NCBI RefSeq assembly: GCF_016888005.1 | Contig: NZ_JAFDVE010000004.1 | Coordinates: 1-64,000, forward strand | Direction of reading: 5' to 3' | Length of the DNA stretch: 64,000 nucleotides | From: Phycicoccus sp. CSK15P-2 | Lineage (GTDB): Bacteria; Actinomycetota; Actinomycetes; Actinomycetales; Dermatophilaceae | Shown here: in pieces, positions 10,261-18,172 of the stretch | How positions within the stretch are numbered: position 1 is the stretch's first letter | Layout of the letters: the number at the start of each line of letters is the position of its first letter | Made by a program: the position numbers and the translations under genes | The notes under the pieces: generated by a model | What the model was told of the DNA's origin: nothing | Seen by the model: only the letters and a program-made list of their open reading frames with translations | The model's database searches: none

Positions 10261-10674
10261 TCAGCGGGCGACGGCGAGGGCGTCGATCTCGACGAGCATC
10301 TCCTCGCGCGGCAGGCCGGTCATCACCGTGGTGCGGCTGGGCAGGACACCCTCGCCGACCCGCTCGAGGAGGAAGTCGCCGTAGGCCTCGTTCATCGCCG
10401 CGAAGTCCTCCCGCGAGGTGAGGTAGACGCGCAGCATGAGCACGTCCTCGAAGCCCGCGCCCCCGGCGGCGAGCACGGCCTCGACGTTCTCGAGCGTCCG
10501 CCGGGTCTGGGCGCGGACGTCGCCCGGGTACAGGTACTCGCCGGACGCGGGGTCGACCGGCCCCTGGCCGGAGACCTGCAGCAGGCCTCCCTTGACGACC
10601 CCCTGGTGGAAGGTGTGTGCGGGCGCCGGGGCGTCCTCGGTGTGCAGGGGCAGGTCGCGGCTGCGGTCGGTCAT
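10261..10674 (-). CDS. RidA-family (YjgF/YER057c/UK114) protein
   Basis: Small 137-residue protein of the RidA family, which hydrolyses reactive enamine/imine intermediates or serves related catabolic roles. Landmarks are the VSGQGPVDP strand, the QTRRTLENVEAVLAAGG helix, the central VYLTSREDFAAMNEAY and the conserved Arg in LPSRTTV followed by EMLVEIDA. It lies 22 nt downstream of the truncated IclR gene on the same strand, so the two probably formed an operon. In sugar-acid loci such proteins often assist enamine-forming dehydratases; that is inference here. Confidence 0.88.
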   Translation of the reverse strand: MTDRSRDLPLHTEDAPAPAHTFHQGVVKGGLLQVSGQGPVDPASGEYLYPGDVRAQTRRTLENVEAVLAAGGAGFEDVLMLRVYLTSREDFAAMNEAYGDFLLERVGEGVLPSRTTVMTGLPREEMLVEIDALAVAR

Positions 10675-10696
10675 CGGGTCCTCCTCGGGACGGGGG

Positions 10697-11190
10697 TCAG
10701 GGCTGGTCGTGCGCCGCCCAGTCGGCGGCGATGGCCGCGGTGGCCTCGAGGACCTGTGGCAGCAGGGCCACGACGTCGTCGTGGGGCAGGATCACGTCGG
10801 GGACCGACACCGACACCGCCGCGAGGACCCGGCCGTCGGTGTCGTGTACGGGCGCGGCGACGCAGTTGACGAAGCTCTCGTGCTCGGCGGCGTCCTCGGC
10901 CCAGCCGCGCTCACGGACGGCGTCGAGCTCGGCGCGGTAGGCGGCGGGGTCGGTGATGGTGCGGTCGGTGTGCGCGTGGAAGTCGATGCCGTCGACGAGT
11001 GCGTCACGGTGGCGCGTGGGCAGCTCGGCGAGCAGCACCTTGCCGACGGCCGTGGCGTGCAGCGGCGCCGGCAGGCCGACCCGTGAGTACATCCGCACCG
11101 GGGTCGTCGACTCGATCTTGGCGACGTACACCGCGGTGCCGTTCTCGAGTGTCGCGAGGTGCACCGTCTGGCCGCCGGTCCCGGCACTGA
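10697..11190 (-). pseudogene. IclR-family regulator, 5' part missing
   Basis: The reading frame encodes a clear IclR effector domain (TGGQTVHLATLENGTAVYV, GLPAPLHATAVGKVLLAEL, FVNCVAAPVHD and a C-terminal helix ending HDQP), about 160 residues. The wing-helix DNA-binding part, normally the first 80-90 residues, is absent. The frame stays open upstream to 11515, but that portion is only the complement of a KDPG-aldolase gene on the other strand and has no IclR features. The homology breaks near 11171-11200, exactly where the opposite-strand aldolase homology begins. I read this as the 3' remnant of a regulator gene; the 5' boundary is approximate. Confidence 0.75.
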
Positions 11191-11522
11191 GCCGCGCGCA
11201 CGACGTCGGTGCCGCCGTCGTCCTCGGGGCGCTCACCCCGACCGAGGTCGCCGCCGCCGTCGCCCTGGGCGCCGACGCCGTGAAGATCTTCCCGGCGCGG
11301 GCGCTGGGCCCTCGCCACCTCTCCGACCTCCGGGGCCCGTTCCCGGAGGTCCCCCTCATCCCGTCCGGCGGAGTCGACGACGACAACGCCGCGGAGTACC
11401 TGCGGGTCGGCGCCCTCGCCGTCACCGCAGGGACCTCGGTGGTGCCACCGGCCGCCGTCGAGCAGGGCCGCTGGGAGGAGATCACCTCCCGGGCGGCCGC
11501 GTTCCGCGCCGCCACGCGCTGA
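11181..11522 (+). pseudogene. eda: KDPG/KHG aldolase, C-terminal fragment
   Basis: About 110 residues match the C-terminal half of 2-dehydro-3-deoxy-6-phosphogluconate aldolase: VLGALTPTEVAAAVALGADAV, the Schiff-base Lys in VKIFPAR, and the phosphate-binding IPSGGVDDDN. A complete enzyme has about 200-215 residues; the first half, including the general-base Glu strand, is missing. Upstream in frame the sequence is only the complement of the truncated IclR gene. The remnant is 35 nt upstream of gntP on the same strand, so it was once part of a gluconate or ketodeoxygluconate operon. It is very unlikely to be active. Confidence 0.75.
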
Positions 11523-11557
11523 GCGACCCGTCACACCCCACCCTCGGAGGTACACCC

Positions 11558-12964
11558 ATGAACGCGCTCGACTGGCTGCAGACCAGCACGCCGGGTCTGC
11601 TGCTGCTCTGCGCCGCGGCGATCGCCGTGCTGCTGGTCCTCATCATCACGGTGAAGCTCGAACCCTTCATCGCCCTCCTCATCGCGGGCCTCGGCCTCGC
11701 CCTGGCGGCCGGCCTGTCGGTGGAGGAGATGGTCGGCACGGCCCTGAGCGCGGGCGACTCGGTCCTCGAGAAGGGCTTCGGTGGCGTCCTCGGGCACATC
11801 GCGGTCATCATCGGGCTCGGCACCGTGCTCGGCTCGCTCCTCGAGCGCTCGGGCGGTGCCGACGTCCTGCTCGGCAAGCTCGTCGACGTCTTCGGCGAGA
11901 AGCGCACCCCGATCGCCATCGGCGTGGTCGGCGTGATCTTCGGCATCCCGGTGTTCTTCGACATCGGCATCTTCGTGCTCGCCCCGCTCGTGTACGTCGC
12001 CGCGCACCGGGGCGGGAAGTCGCTCGTCCTCTACGCGCTGCCGCTGCTCGCCGGCCTGTCGATGACCCACGCGTTCCTGCCGCCGCACCCCGGTCCGACG
12101 GCGCTCGGCGGCCTGCTGGGCGTCGACCTCGGGTGGCTCATCATCATGGGCTTCGTCTGCGGCATCCCGGCCTTCGTCGCGGCCGGTCTCGTCTTCCCGT
12201 ACCTCGTCGCGCCCCGGGTGCCGGTCTCGGTGCCCGCCGACATGCTCGTCGGTGAGAGCGGCCGGGAGAACGCGGAGGAGGAGGGCGAGGCCCTCGCGCC
12301 GGTGAGCCTCGGGACGGTGCTGCTCGTCATCCTCGTACCGCTCCTGCTCATCCTCGGCGCCACGTTCGGCACGATGCTGCTCGAGGAGAGCCGCCTGCTC
12401 AGCGTGCTCACCTTCGTCGGGAACCCGGCGGTCGCCCTCACGCTCGCCGTCCTCCTCGCGTACTGGCTGCTCGGCCTGCGCCGCGGCATGAGCCGGGAGG
12501 AGATCGCCGGCTTCACCGGTGCCTCGCTGCGCCCGGTCGGCATGATCCTGCTCGTCGTCGGTGCCGGTGCGTTCTTCGGCAAGGTCATCGCCACGACGGG
12601 GGTCGGCGAGGCGCTGGCGACGGTGCTCTCCGACGCCGGGCTGCCCGTGCTGCTGCTCGCCTACGTCATCTCGTGCGGGCTGCGGATCGCCCAGGGCTCG
12701 GCGACGGTCGCGATCGTCACGACCGGCGGCATCGTCGGGCCGACCCTGGCCGGGGACTACTCGCAGCCGCAGCTGGCCGTCATCGCGGTGGCCATCGCGG
12801 CCGGGTCGATCATCCTCAGCCACGTCAACGACGGCGGGTTCTGGATCATCTCGCGCTACTTCAACATGACGGTCAAGGAGACGCTGATGACCTGGACCGT
12901 CCTGGAGACGGTGCTGTCCGTCGTCGGCTTCGCCGCGGCCGCCGTCGCCTGGCTCGTCGTCTAG
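11558..12964 (+). CDS. gntP: GntP-family gluconate/sugar-acid permease
   Basis: Inner-membrane proton symporter of the GntP family, 468 residues with about twelve to fourteen hydrophobic segments. The family is recognised from KLEPFIALLIAGLGLALAAGL near the N terminus, GIPVFFDIGIFVLAPL, LPPHPGPTALGGLLGVDLG, and the terminal HVNDGGFWIISRYFNM. A CGGAGG ribosome site lies 8 nt before the ATG. The remnant aldolase gene just upstream suggests gluconate or a 2-keto-3-deoxy acid as substrate. With regulator and aldolase both broken, its present expression and use are uncertain. Confidence 0.92.
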   Translation: MNALDWLQTSTPGLLLLCAAAIAVLLVLIITVKLEPFIALLIAGLGLALAAGLSVEEMVGTALSAGDSVLEKGFGGVLGHIAVIIGLGTVLGSLLERSGGADVLLGKLVDVFGEKRTPIAIGVVGVIFGIPVFFDIGIFVLAPLVYVAAHRGGKSLVLYALPLLAGLSMTHAFLPPHPGPTALGGLLGVDLGWLIIMGFVCGIPAFVAAGLVFPYLVAPRVPVSVPADMLVGESGRENAEEEGEALAPVSLGTVLLVILVPLLLILGATFGTMLLEESRLLSVLTFVGNPAVALTLAVLLAYWLLGLRRGMSREEIAGFTGASLRPVGMILLVVGAGAFFGKVIATTGVGEALATVLSDAGLPVLLLAYVISCGLRIAQGSATVAIVTTGGIVGPTLAGDYSQPQLAVIAVAIAAGSIILSHVNDGGFWIISRYFNMTVKETLMTWTVLETVLSVVGFAAAAVAWLVV

Positions 12965-12967
12965 ACC

Positions 12968-13007
12968 CCGGTGGGCCGCGGACGTCAACGCACCCGCGGC
13001 CCACCGG
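12968..13007 (+). terminator. Hairpin terminator after gntP
   Basis: Perfect 14-bp arms at 12968-12981 and 12994-13007 with a 12-nt loop, starting 4 nt after the gntP stop. No U-tract follows, as is common in this GC-rich group. Confidence 0.75.
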
Positions 13008-13023
13008 CAGCCACAATGGCCGG

Positions 13024-13632
13024 GTGAACGTCGTCACCCGCGGCTTCCACGGCCGCCGCCGTCCCCCGGACCCCCGCATCCCGCCCGGCCAGTACCTCGA
13101 GGACGGCTTCCCCGTGCTGTCCATCGGGGCCACCCCGAACGTGCGCACCGAGACGTGGACGCTCGACGTCGTCGGCGTCGACGGCTCGCGGGGCCGGCTC
13201 ACCTGGGCCGACCTCACCGCCCTGCGCACCGAGAAGGTCACCGTCGACCTCCACTGCGTCACCCAGTGGAGCAAGCTGGGCACCACCTGGCGCGGCGTGC
13301 CGGTCCCGGAGGTGCTCGCCGCCGCCGGGGTCGACCCGTCCGACGCCGGGTACGCGCTCGTCCTCGGCCACGGCGGGTACTCCACGAACCTGCCGGTCGC
13401 CGACCTCCTGGGCGGCGACGCCTGGGTGGCCACCCACTACGAGGGCAGGCCGCTCGCACCGGAGCACGGCGGTCCGGCGCGGCTCCTCGTCCCGCACCTC
13501 TACCTGTGGAAGTCGGCCAAGTGGGTCAGCGGCATCGAGCTGCTGCGCGAGGACCGGCCGGGGTTCTGGGAGCAGCTCGGCTACCACGAGTACGGCGACC
13601 CGTGGCGCGAGCAGCGCTACGTCGGCGACTGA
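13024..13632 (+). CDS. Sulfite-oxidase-like molybdopterin oxidoreductase, cytoplasmic
   Basis: Molybdenum-cofactor enzyme of the sulfite oxidase/YedY fold, 202 residues from a GTG. The likely molybdenum-ligating cysteine is Cys78 in VDLHCVTQWSK, preceded by the Moco domain start (PPGQYLEDGFPVLSIG) and followed by YSTNLPVADLL, RLLVPHLYLWKSAKWV and a terminal WREQRYVGD. There is no Tat or Sec signal and no heme or dimerisation domain, so it is a minimal cytosolic form. It is followed after 10 nt by a flavin reductase gene, its probable redox partner. Substrate unknown. Confidence 0.85.
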   Translation: MNVVTRGFHGRRRPPDPRIPPGQYLEDGFPVLSIGATPNVRTETWTLDVVGVDGSRGRLTWADLTALRTEKVTVDLHCVTQWSKLGTTWRGVPVPEVLAAAGVDPSDAGYALVLGHGGYSTNLPVADLLGGDAWVATHYEGRPLAPEHGGPARLLVPHLYLWKSAKWVSGIELLREDRPGFWEQLGYHEYGDPWREQRYVGD

Positions 13633-13642
13633 CGGCCGACGG

Positions 13643-14410
13643 ATGACCGCCCCACCCGTGGTGGACGTGCAGCGTCCGGCCCCGCTGCCGTGGCTGCGCG
13701 CCCGGCTCGACGACGCCTGGCTCGAGACGCGCTCCGCCCGCACCCTCGTCTTCGACGTCCCCGGCTGGCCCGGCGGCGACGCCGGGCAGCACGTCGACGT
13801 CCGGCTCACCGCCGAGGACGGCTACACCGCGCAGCGCACGTACTCGACGGCCGCGGCGCCCGAGCCGGACCGCCTCGTCGTCACGGTCCAGAAGGTCGGC
13901 GCCGGCGAGGTGTCGCCGCATCTCGTCGACGTCATGCAGCCCGGTGACGAGTGTGAGGTCCGTGGGCCGGTGGGCGGATGGTTCCGCTGGTCGCCCGGGC
14001 TCGACGGGCCGGTGCTGCTCGTGGCGGGTGGCTCCGGAGTCGTCCCGCTCATGGCGATGGTGCGGGCCAAGGTGCGCGCCGGGGTGGCGACGCCGTTCCA
14101 CCTCGTCTACTCGGCGCGCACGCCCGACCACGTGCTGTTCACGAACGACCTCTTCGCGCTGTCGCACACGACACCGGGGCTGCGGGTCGACCGCCTCTAC
14201 ACGCGTGGCGGCCTGCCGGGGGACGTCCGGCCCATGGGCCGGCTGCGCGTCGAGGACCTGCCCGCGCCGACGGCCACCGCGGTGCCGCCACGGGTGTACG
14301 TGTGCGGGCCGACCGGCTTCGTCGAGTCCGCCGCGCGCCTGCTCATGGAGCGCGGGCACGAGACGGAGGCGATCCGCACCGAGCGCTTCGGCCCGACCGG
14401 CGGTTCCTGA
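13643..14410 (+). CDS. FAD/NAD(P)-binding ferredoxin-reductase-type oxidoreductase
   Basis: Electron-transfer flavoprotein, 255 residues, of the ferredoxin-NADP reductase family. FAD binding is indicated by QRTYSTAAAP, nucleotide binding by VAGGSGVVPLMAM and the C-terminal VYVCGPTGFVESAARLLME. There is no 2Fe-2S or globin domain. It lies 10 nt downstream of the sulfite-oxidase-like gene and probably supplies electrons to it (or takes them from it), a pairing recurrent in actinobacteria. Confidence 0.88.
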   Translation: MTAPPVVDVQRPAPLPWLRARLDDAWLETRSARTLVFDVPGWPGGDAGQHVDVRLTAEDGYTAQRTYSTAAAPEPDRLVVTVQKVGAGEVSPHLVDVMQPGDECEVRGPVGGWFRWSPGLDGPVLLVAGGSGVVPLMAMVRAKVRAGVATPFHLVYSARTPDHVLFTNDLFALSHTTPGLRVDRLYTRGGLPGDVRPMGRLRVEDLPAPTATAVPPRVYVCGPTGFVESAARLLMERGHETEAIRTERFGPTGGS

Positions 14411-14448
14411 GCGCCGACCCGCCCGGCGGCGGTGGCATTGTGGGTCGC

Positions 14449-14469
14449 GGGCCACCGGTGCGGTGGCCC
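14449..14469 (+). terminator. Short hairpin after the reductase gene
   Basis: Nine-bp perfect arms (14449-14457 and 14461-14469) with a GTG loop, 39 nt downstream of the reductase stop and 22 nt before the next start. Plausible terminator. Confidence 0.5.
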
Positions 14470-14490
14470 GTTCGACGACAGGAGACGCAG

Positions 14491-16137
14491 GTGCAGGTCG
14501 CGGTGCTGGGGACGGGGCTGATGGGGAGCGGGATGGCCCGCTCGCTGCTGCGCGAGGGCCACGAGGTCCGGGTGTGGAACCGCACCCAGGACAAGGCGGC
14601 CCCCCTCGCGGACGACGGTGCGACCGTCGCGGGATCGGTGGCGGAGGCCGTGCACGGCGCCGACGTCGCCGTGACGATGCTGTTCGACGCCGACGCCACG
14701 ACGGAGGTCGGCCGCGAGCTGCTGGACGCCCTCGGTCCGGACGCCGTCTGGCTGCAGTGCGGCACGGTCGGGGTGGACGGCGCTCGCCGGGTGGCCGAGA
14801 TGGGTGGTGGCCGGGTGCTCGACGCGCCGGTCCTCGGCACCCGCAAGCCCGCGGAGGACGGCACGCTCGTCGTCCTCCTCTCGGGTCCGCCCTCGCTGCG
14901 GGAGCGGGTGGCCCCCGTGCTCGAGGCGGTGGGCTCCCGGACGGTGGTCGCCGGGGACGGCGTCGGCCGGGCCAGTGCGCTCAAGCTCGCGTGCAACTCG
15001 TGGGTGGGGCTGCTCACCGCGGGGGTCGCCCAGGCCCTGTCGCTCGCCGAGACCCTCGACGTCGACCCCCGGCTGTTCCTCGAGGCCATCGAGGGCGGGC
15101 CCGTGGACGCGCCCTACGCGAAGGTCAAGGGCGGGGCGATGCTGGCGCGGGACTGGACGCCGTCGTTCGAGGTCGACGGCGTGGTCAAGGACCTCGGGCT
15201 GATGACCGACGCCGTCCGGGGCACCGGCTTCCCCACCGACCTGCTCGAGGCCCTGCACGGGCTGTTCTCCCGCGCCTCGGGTGCGGGGCACGGCGCCGAC
15301 GACATGGCCGCCGTCCGCACCGTGTTCTCCGCAACCCTGACCGGCCATGACCCGGAGTTCCTCGGGATGCGCGTCGACCCGCCCGTCCGCGACCCCGAGA
15401 TCGCGGACGAGGTCGTCCTGCACGAGGGGCGGGACGTCCTCGACTACCCCCACTTCACCGTCTCGCTGAGCGGGCCGCGGCGCCTCGCGCGCTGGGTGGC
15501 CTGGGACCTCGACGTCCCCGGGCTGCGCGAGGACCTCGACCGCGACGGGCTGGACTTCCACCTCGACCCGCGGGTCCCCGCCGAGGTCCAGACGCCGCTG
15601 TCCTTCTACACCCGCAACCGGCTCGACCGCGGCCACCTGGCCCGGCGCCGGGACGTCACGTGGGGCCCGACGGACGAGGCGCAGGCGGCGAACGCCGGGT
15701 CCTTCACCCTGACGAACATCGCCCCGCAGATGGACGACTTCAACCAGGGTCACCTCGGCGGGGTGTGGGGCCTGCTCGAGGACTCGCTCATCGAGCACCT
15801 GCGCGAGAGCGGCTGGCCACGGGCCACCGTCTACGCCGGGCCGGTGCTCGAGCCCGACGACCCGCCCTACCGTGACGGCATCCAGGTGCCACAGGCGTTC
15901 TGGAAGGTCGTCACGTACGTCGACGCGGGGAGGGTCCGGGCCCGGGCCTTCCTCGCGACGCAGGACCTGGACGGGCTCGAGCCGCTCGTCCCACCGGACA
16001 CCTGGGCGACGCTCCACGTCCCGTTGGCGACGGTCGAGTCGGCGGCCAGGCTCACCTTCGACCCGCTGCTGCGGGACGCCTCGTTCGCCCCGGCCGCGCC
16101 GGAGGTCGTGACGGACGCCTTCGCCGTACCCTGGTGA
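14491..16137 (+). CDS. Beta-hydroxyacid dehydrogenase fused to DNA/RNA non-specific nuclease
   Basis: One uninterrupted 548-residue ORF with GGAG 6 nt before its GTG start. Residues 1-278 are an NAD(P)-dependent 6-phosphogluconate/3-hydroxyisobutyrate-type dehydrogenase: VAVLGTGLMGSGMA at 4-16 and the catalytic Lys165-Asn169 pair in SALKLACNSWVG. Residues about 286-530 are a NucA/Spd-like beta-beta-alpha-metal nuclease: LDYPHFTVSLS, then RNRLDRGHLARRRD with catalytic His382, and TNIAPQMDDFNQ with metal-binding Asn418. Either half is usually a separate protein. No stop or good internal start lies between them (GTG at about 15325 is the nearest). It may be a genuine fusion or a stop lost by a sequence error. 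Confidence 0.75.
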   Translation: MQVAVLGTGLMGSGMARSLLREGHEVRVWNRTQDKAAPLADDGATVAGSVAEAVHGADVAVTMLFDADATTEVGRELLDALGPDAVWLQCGTVGVDGARRVAEMGGGRVLDAPVLGTRKPAEDGTLVVLLSGPPSLRERVAPVLEAVGSRTVVAGDGVGRASALKLACNSWVGLLTAGVAQALSLAETLDVDPRLFLEAIEGGPVDAPYAKVKGGAMLARDWTPSFEVDGVVKDLGLMTDAVRGTGFPTDLLEALHGLFSRASGAGHGADDMAAVRTVFSATLTGHDPEFLGMRVDPPVRDPEIADEVVLHEGRDVLDYPHFTVSLSGPRRLARWVAWDLDVPGLREDLDRDGLDFHLDPRVPAEVQTPLSFYTRNRLDRGHLARRRDVTWGPTDEAQAANAGSFTLTNIAPQMDDFNQGHLGGVWGLLEDSLIEHLRESGWPRATVYAGPVLEPDDPPYRDGIQVPQAFWKVVTYVDAGRVRARAFLATQDLDGLEPLVPPDTWATLHVPLATVESAARLTFDPLLRDASFAPAAPEVVTDAFAVPW

Positions 16138-16248
16138 CCGGCGGGCAGGCCCGCTGCCGCCCCGGGCGGGCGTCAGTGCACGTCGCCCCCGCGGTCGACG
16201 ACGACCGACCATCACGGACCGGCGCCACACAGGGCGGCATCCTGGGGC

Positions 16249-17145
16249 TCAGCCCTTGACCGCCCCACCGAGTCCGGCGCCGCGGAGGAAGAAGCGCTGG
16301 AAGAGCAGGAACAGCACGATCGGGATGACCGTGGAGATCGCCAGCGCGGCGAGGAAGACGTCGACCGGGACGTAGGTCTCCAGGGCCGGCAGGCGGACCG
16401 AGAGCGGCTGCTTCTCGGGGGCGCGCAGCACGAGCAGCGGCCAGAGGAAGTCCTTCCACGCGGCGATGACCGCGAAGACCGACACGACGCCGAGGATCGG
16501 CCTCGACATGGGCAGCACCACCGACCAGGCGAGCCGGAACGGCCCGGCGCCGTCGACCTGCGCGGCCTCGAAGACCTCCCGTGGCAGGTTGTCGAAGAAG
16601 CGGGTGACGATGACGAGGTTGAAAGCGCTGGCCCCGGCCGGGAGCCACACGGCCCAGAACGAGTTGATGAGCGACACGTGCACGAACGGCACGTCGAGCA
16701 CGGTGAGGAACAGCGGCACGAGGAGCACCACGGCCGGGACGAAGAGCGTCGCGAGGACGAGGACGTGGACCACCCGCGCCCAGGCCGGCCGGAGCACCGA
16801 CAGGACGTACCCACCGCTGGCCGCGACGAGCACCTGGACGAACCACGACCCGACGGCGAGGACCAGTGTGTTGACGAAGTATCGCGAGATCTCGAACCGG
16901 GTCCACGCGGTCGAGAGGTTCTCGAGGTCGGCGCCGTTCGGGAAGAGCGCCATCGGGTCCCGAAGGGTGTCCTGGGCCGGGGTCACGGCCGACTTCGCCA
17001 GCCAGAGGACGGGGCCGAGCCCGACGACGAGCAGCGCGAGCAGCAGCAGCCAGGTGGTGAGCCGTATCGACCAGCGGACGCTCGCGCGGCGGCGGTCGAG
17101 GGCGGAGGCGATACCGCGCTCGGCGGTCTGCGTGGTCATGCGCAT
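16249..17145 (-). CDS. Carbohydrate ABC transporter permease (MalG type)
   Basis: Inner-membrane permease of a CUT1 sugar importer, 298 residues with six predicted membrane segments. The first follows a basic N terminus (LTTWLLLLALLVVGLGPVLWL). The cytoplasmic EAA loop reads EVFEAAQVDGAGPFRLAWSVVLPMSRP, which docks to the ATPase. It begins 1 nt after the MalF-type permease stop. No ATPase gene is present; such operons in actinobacteria commonly use a shared MsiK-type ATPase encoded elsewhere. Confidence 0.93.
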   Translation of the reverse strand: MRMTTQTAERGIASALDRRRASVRWSIRLTTWLLLLALLVVGLGPVLWLAKSAVTPAQDTLRDPMALFPNGADLENLSTAWTRFEISRYFVNTLVLAVGSWFVQVLVAASGGYVLSVLRPAWARVVHVLVLATLFVPAVVLLVPLFLTVLDVPFVHVSLINSFWAVWLPAGASAFNLVIVTRFFDNLPREVFEAAQVDGAGPFRLAWSVVLPMSRPILGVVSVFAVIAAWKDFLWPLLVLRAPEKQPLSVRLPALETYVPVDVFLAALAISTVIPIVLFLLFQRFFLRGAGLGGAVKG

Positions 17146-17146
17146 G

Positions 17147-18109
17147 TCAGTGGCTCCACCGGGACGTGATGCGGAAGTAGAGGGCGGAGAGGACGGCGAG
17201 CACGGCCGCGAGCATCAGGCTGAGCGCGGTGGCCTCGCCGTACTGCCCGCGGCCGCCGAAGGCGTAGTCGTAGATCATGAGCAGCACGGTGGTCGTCGAG
17301 TTGGCGGGGCCGCCGCCGGTGAAGAGGTAGGGCTCGAGGAAGACCTGTGCCGTGCCGATGACCTGGAGGATCAGGGTGACCAGCAGGATGCCGCGCAGAT
17401 GCGGCAGGGTGACGTGCCAGACCTTGCGCCAGATGCCGGCGCCGTCGACCTCGGCCGCGTCGTACAGCTCGCTGGGGACGCCGGTGAGCGCGGCGAGGTA
17501 GATGATGACCGTCCCGCCGGCCGCGGCCCAGGTGGCCTCGAGGACGAGCGAGGGCATTGCCGTCGACGGGTCCTGGAGCCACGGATAGGGCCCCAGGCCG
17601 ACCCAGCCGACGACGGTGTTGAACACCCCGGACGCGGACGCCGAGTAGAACTGCTTCCACAGCAGCACCGCGACGACCGGCGGGACGACGACCGGGAGGT
17701 AGGCGAGGGCGGCGTAAAGGCCCTTGAACCGCTTGACCTCGCTCATGAGCACCGCGGCGACGAGAGGGACGGGGTACCCGAGGACGAGGGCGAGCGCGGC
17801 GAACCACAGGGTGTTCCCGATCGCCGTCGTCAGCAGGGGGTCGGTGAGGACGGTGCGGAAGTTCTCGAGGCCGACCCACTCGGGCGGGGTCACGAGGTTG
17901 GTGAACTGGAAGCTCATGACCACGGCACGGGCGATCGGGAACCAGGAGAACAGCCCGAAGACGAGGAGCATGGGTAGCGCGATGACGAGCGTGCTCAGCC
18001 CGCCGCCGCGCACCCACGTGCCGAGGCTGCGCCGCCGCCGCAGCCGGCGGGCGGGGATGGTCTCGGTCCTTCCGGCGAGCCGGGAGGTGGTCTGCGTCGA
18101 GGTCGTCAC
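17147..18109 (-). CDS. Carbohydrate ABC transporter permease (MalF type)
   Basis: Second permease of the CUT1 importer, 320 residues from a GTG. It has a basic cytoplasmic N terminus, a first helix near 30-50, and the EAA loop ELYDAAEVDGAGIWRKVWHVTLPHLRG before the last two helices. It precedes the MalG-type gene by 1 nt and follows the binding-protein gene across a 63-nt gap that holds a strong hairpin. Confidence 0.93.
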   Translation of the reverse strand: MTTSTQTTSRLAGRTETIPARRLRRRRSLGTWVRGGGLSTLVIALPMLLVFGLFSWFPIARAVVMSFQFTNLVTPPEWVGLENFRTVLTDPLLTTAIGNTLWFAALALVLGYPVPLVAAVLMSEVKRFKGLYAALAYLPVVVPPVVAVLLWKQFYSASASGVFNTVVGWVGLGPYPWLQDPSTAMPSLVLEATWAAAGGTVIIYLAALTGVPSELYDAAEVDGAGIWRKVWHVTLPHLRGILLVTLILQVIGTAQVFLEPYLFTGGGPANSTTTVLLMIYDYAFGGRGQYGEATALSLMLAAVLAVLSALYFRITSRWSH

Positions 18110-18134
18110 GTCGTGCCTTTCCGTGGGGCGGCCG

Positions 18135-18167
18135 CGGCCGCCCCACCCGCGCTGGGTGGGGCGGCCG
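18135..18167 (-). terminator. Intra-operon hairpin between binding protein and permeases
   Basis: Perfect 14-bp GC-rich arms at 18135-18148 and 18154-18167 with a 5-nt loop, in the 63-nt gap downstream of the substrate-binding-protein gene. Hairpins at this place in ABC sugar operons raise binding-protein mRNA relative to permease mRNA by partial termination or 3'-end protection; that role is inferred. Confidence 0.65.
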
Positions 18168-18172
18168 GGTCG

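Noticed and set aside
11558..11970. Antisense ORFs within gntP
   Set aside because: They lack start signals and family motifs; the plus strand gives a clean GntP permease.
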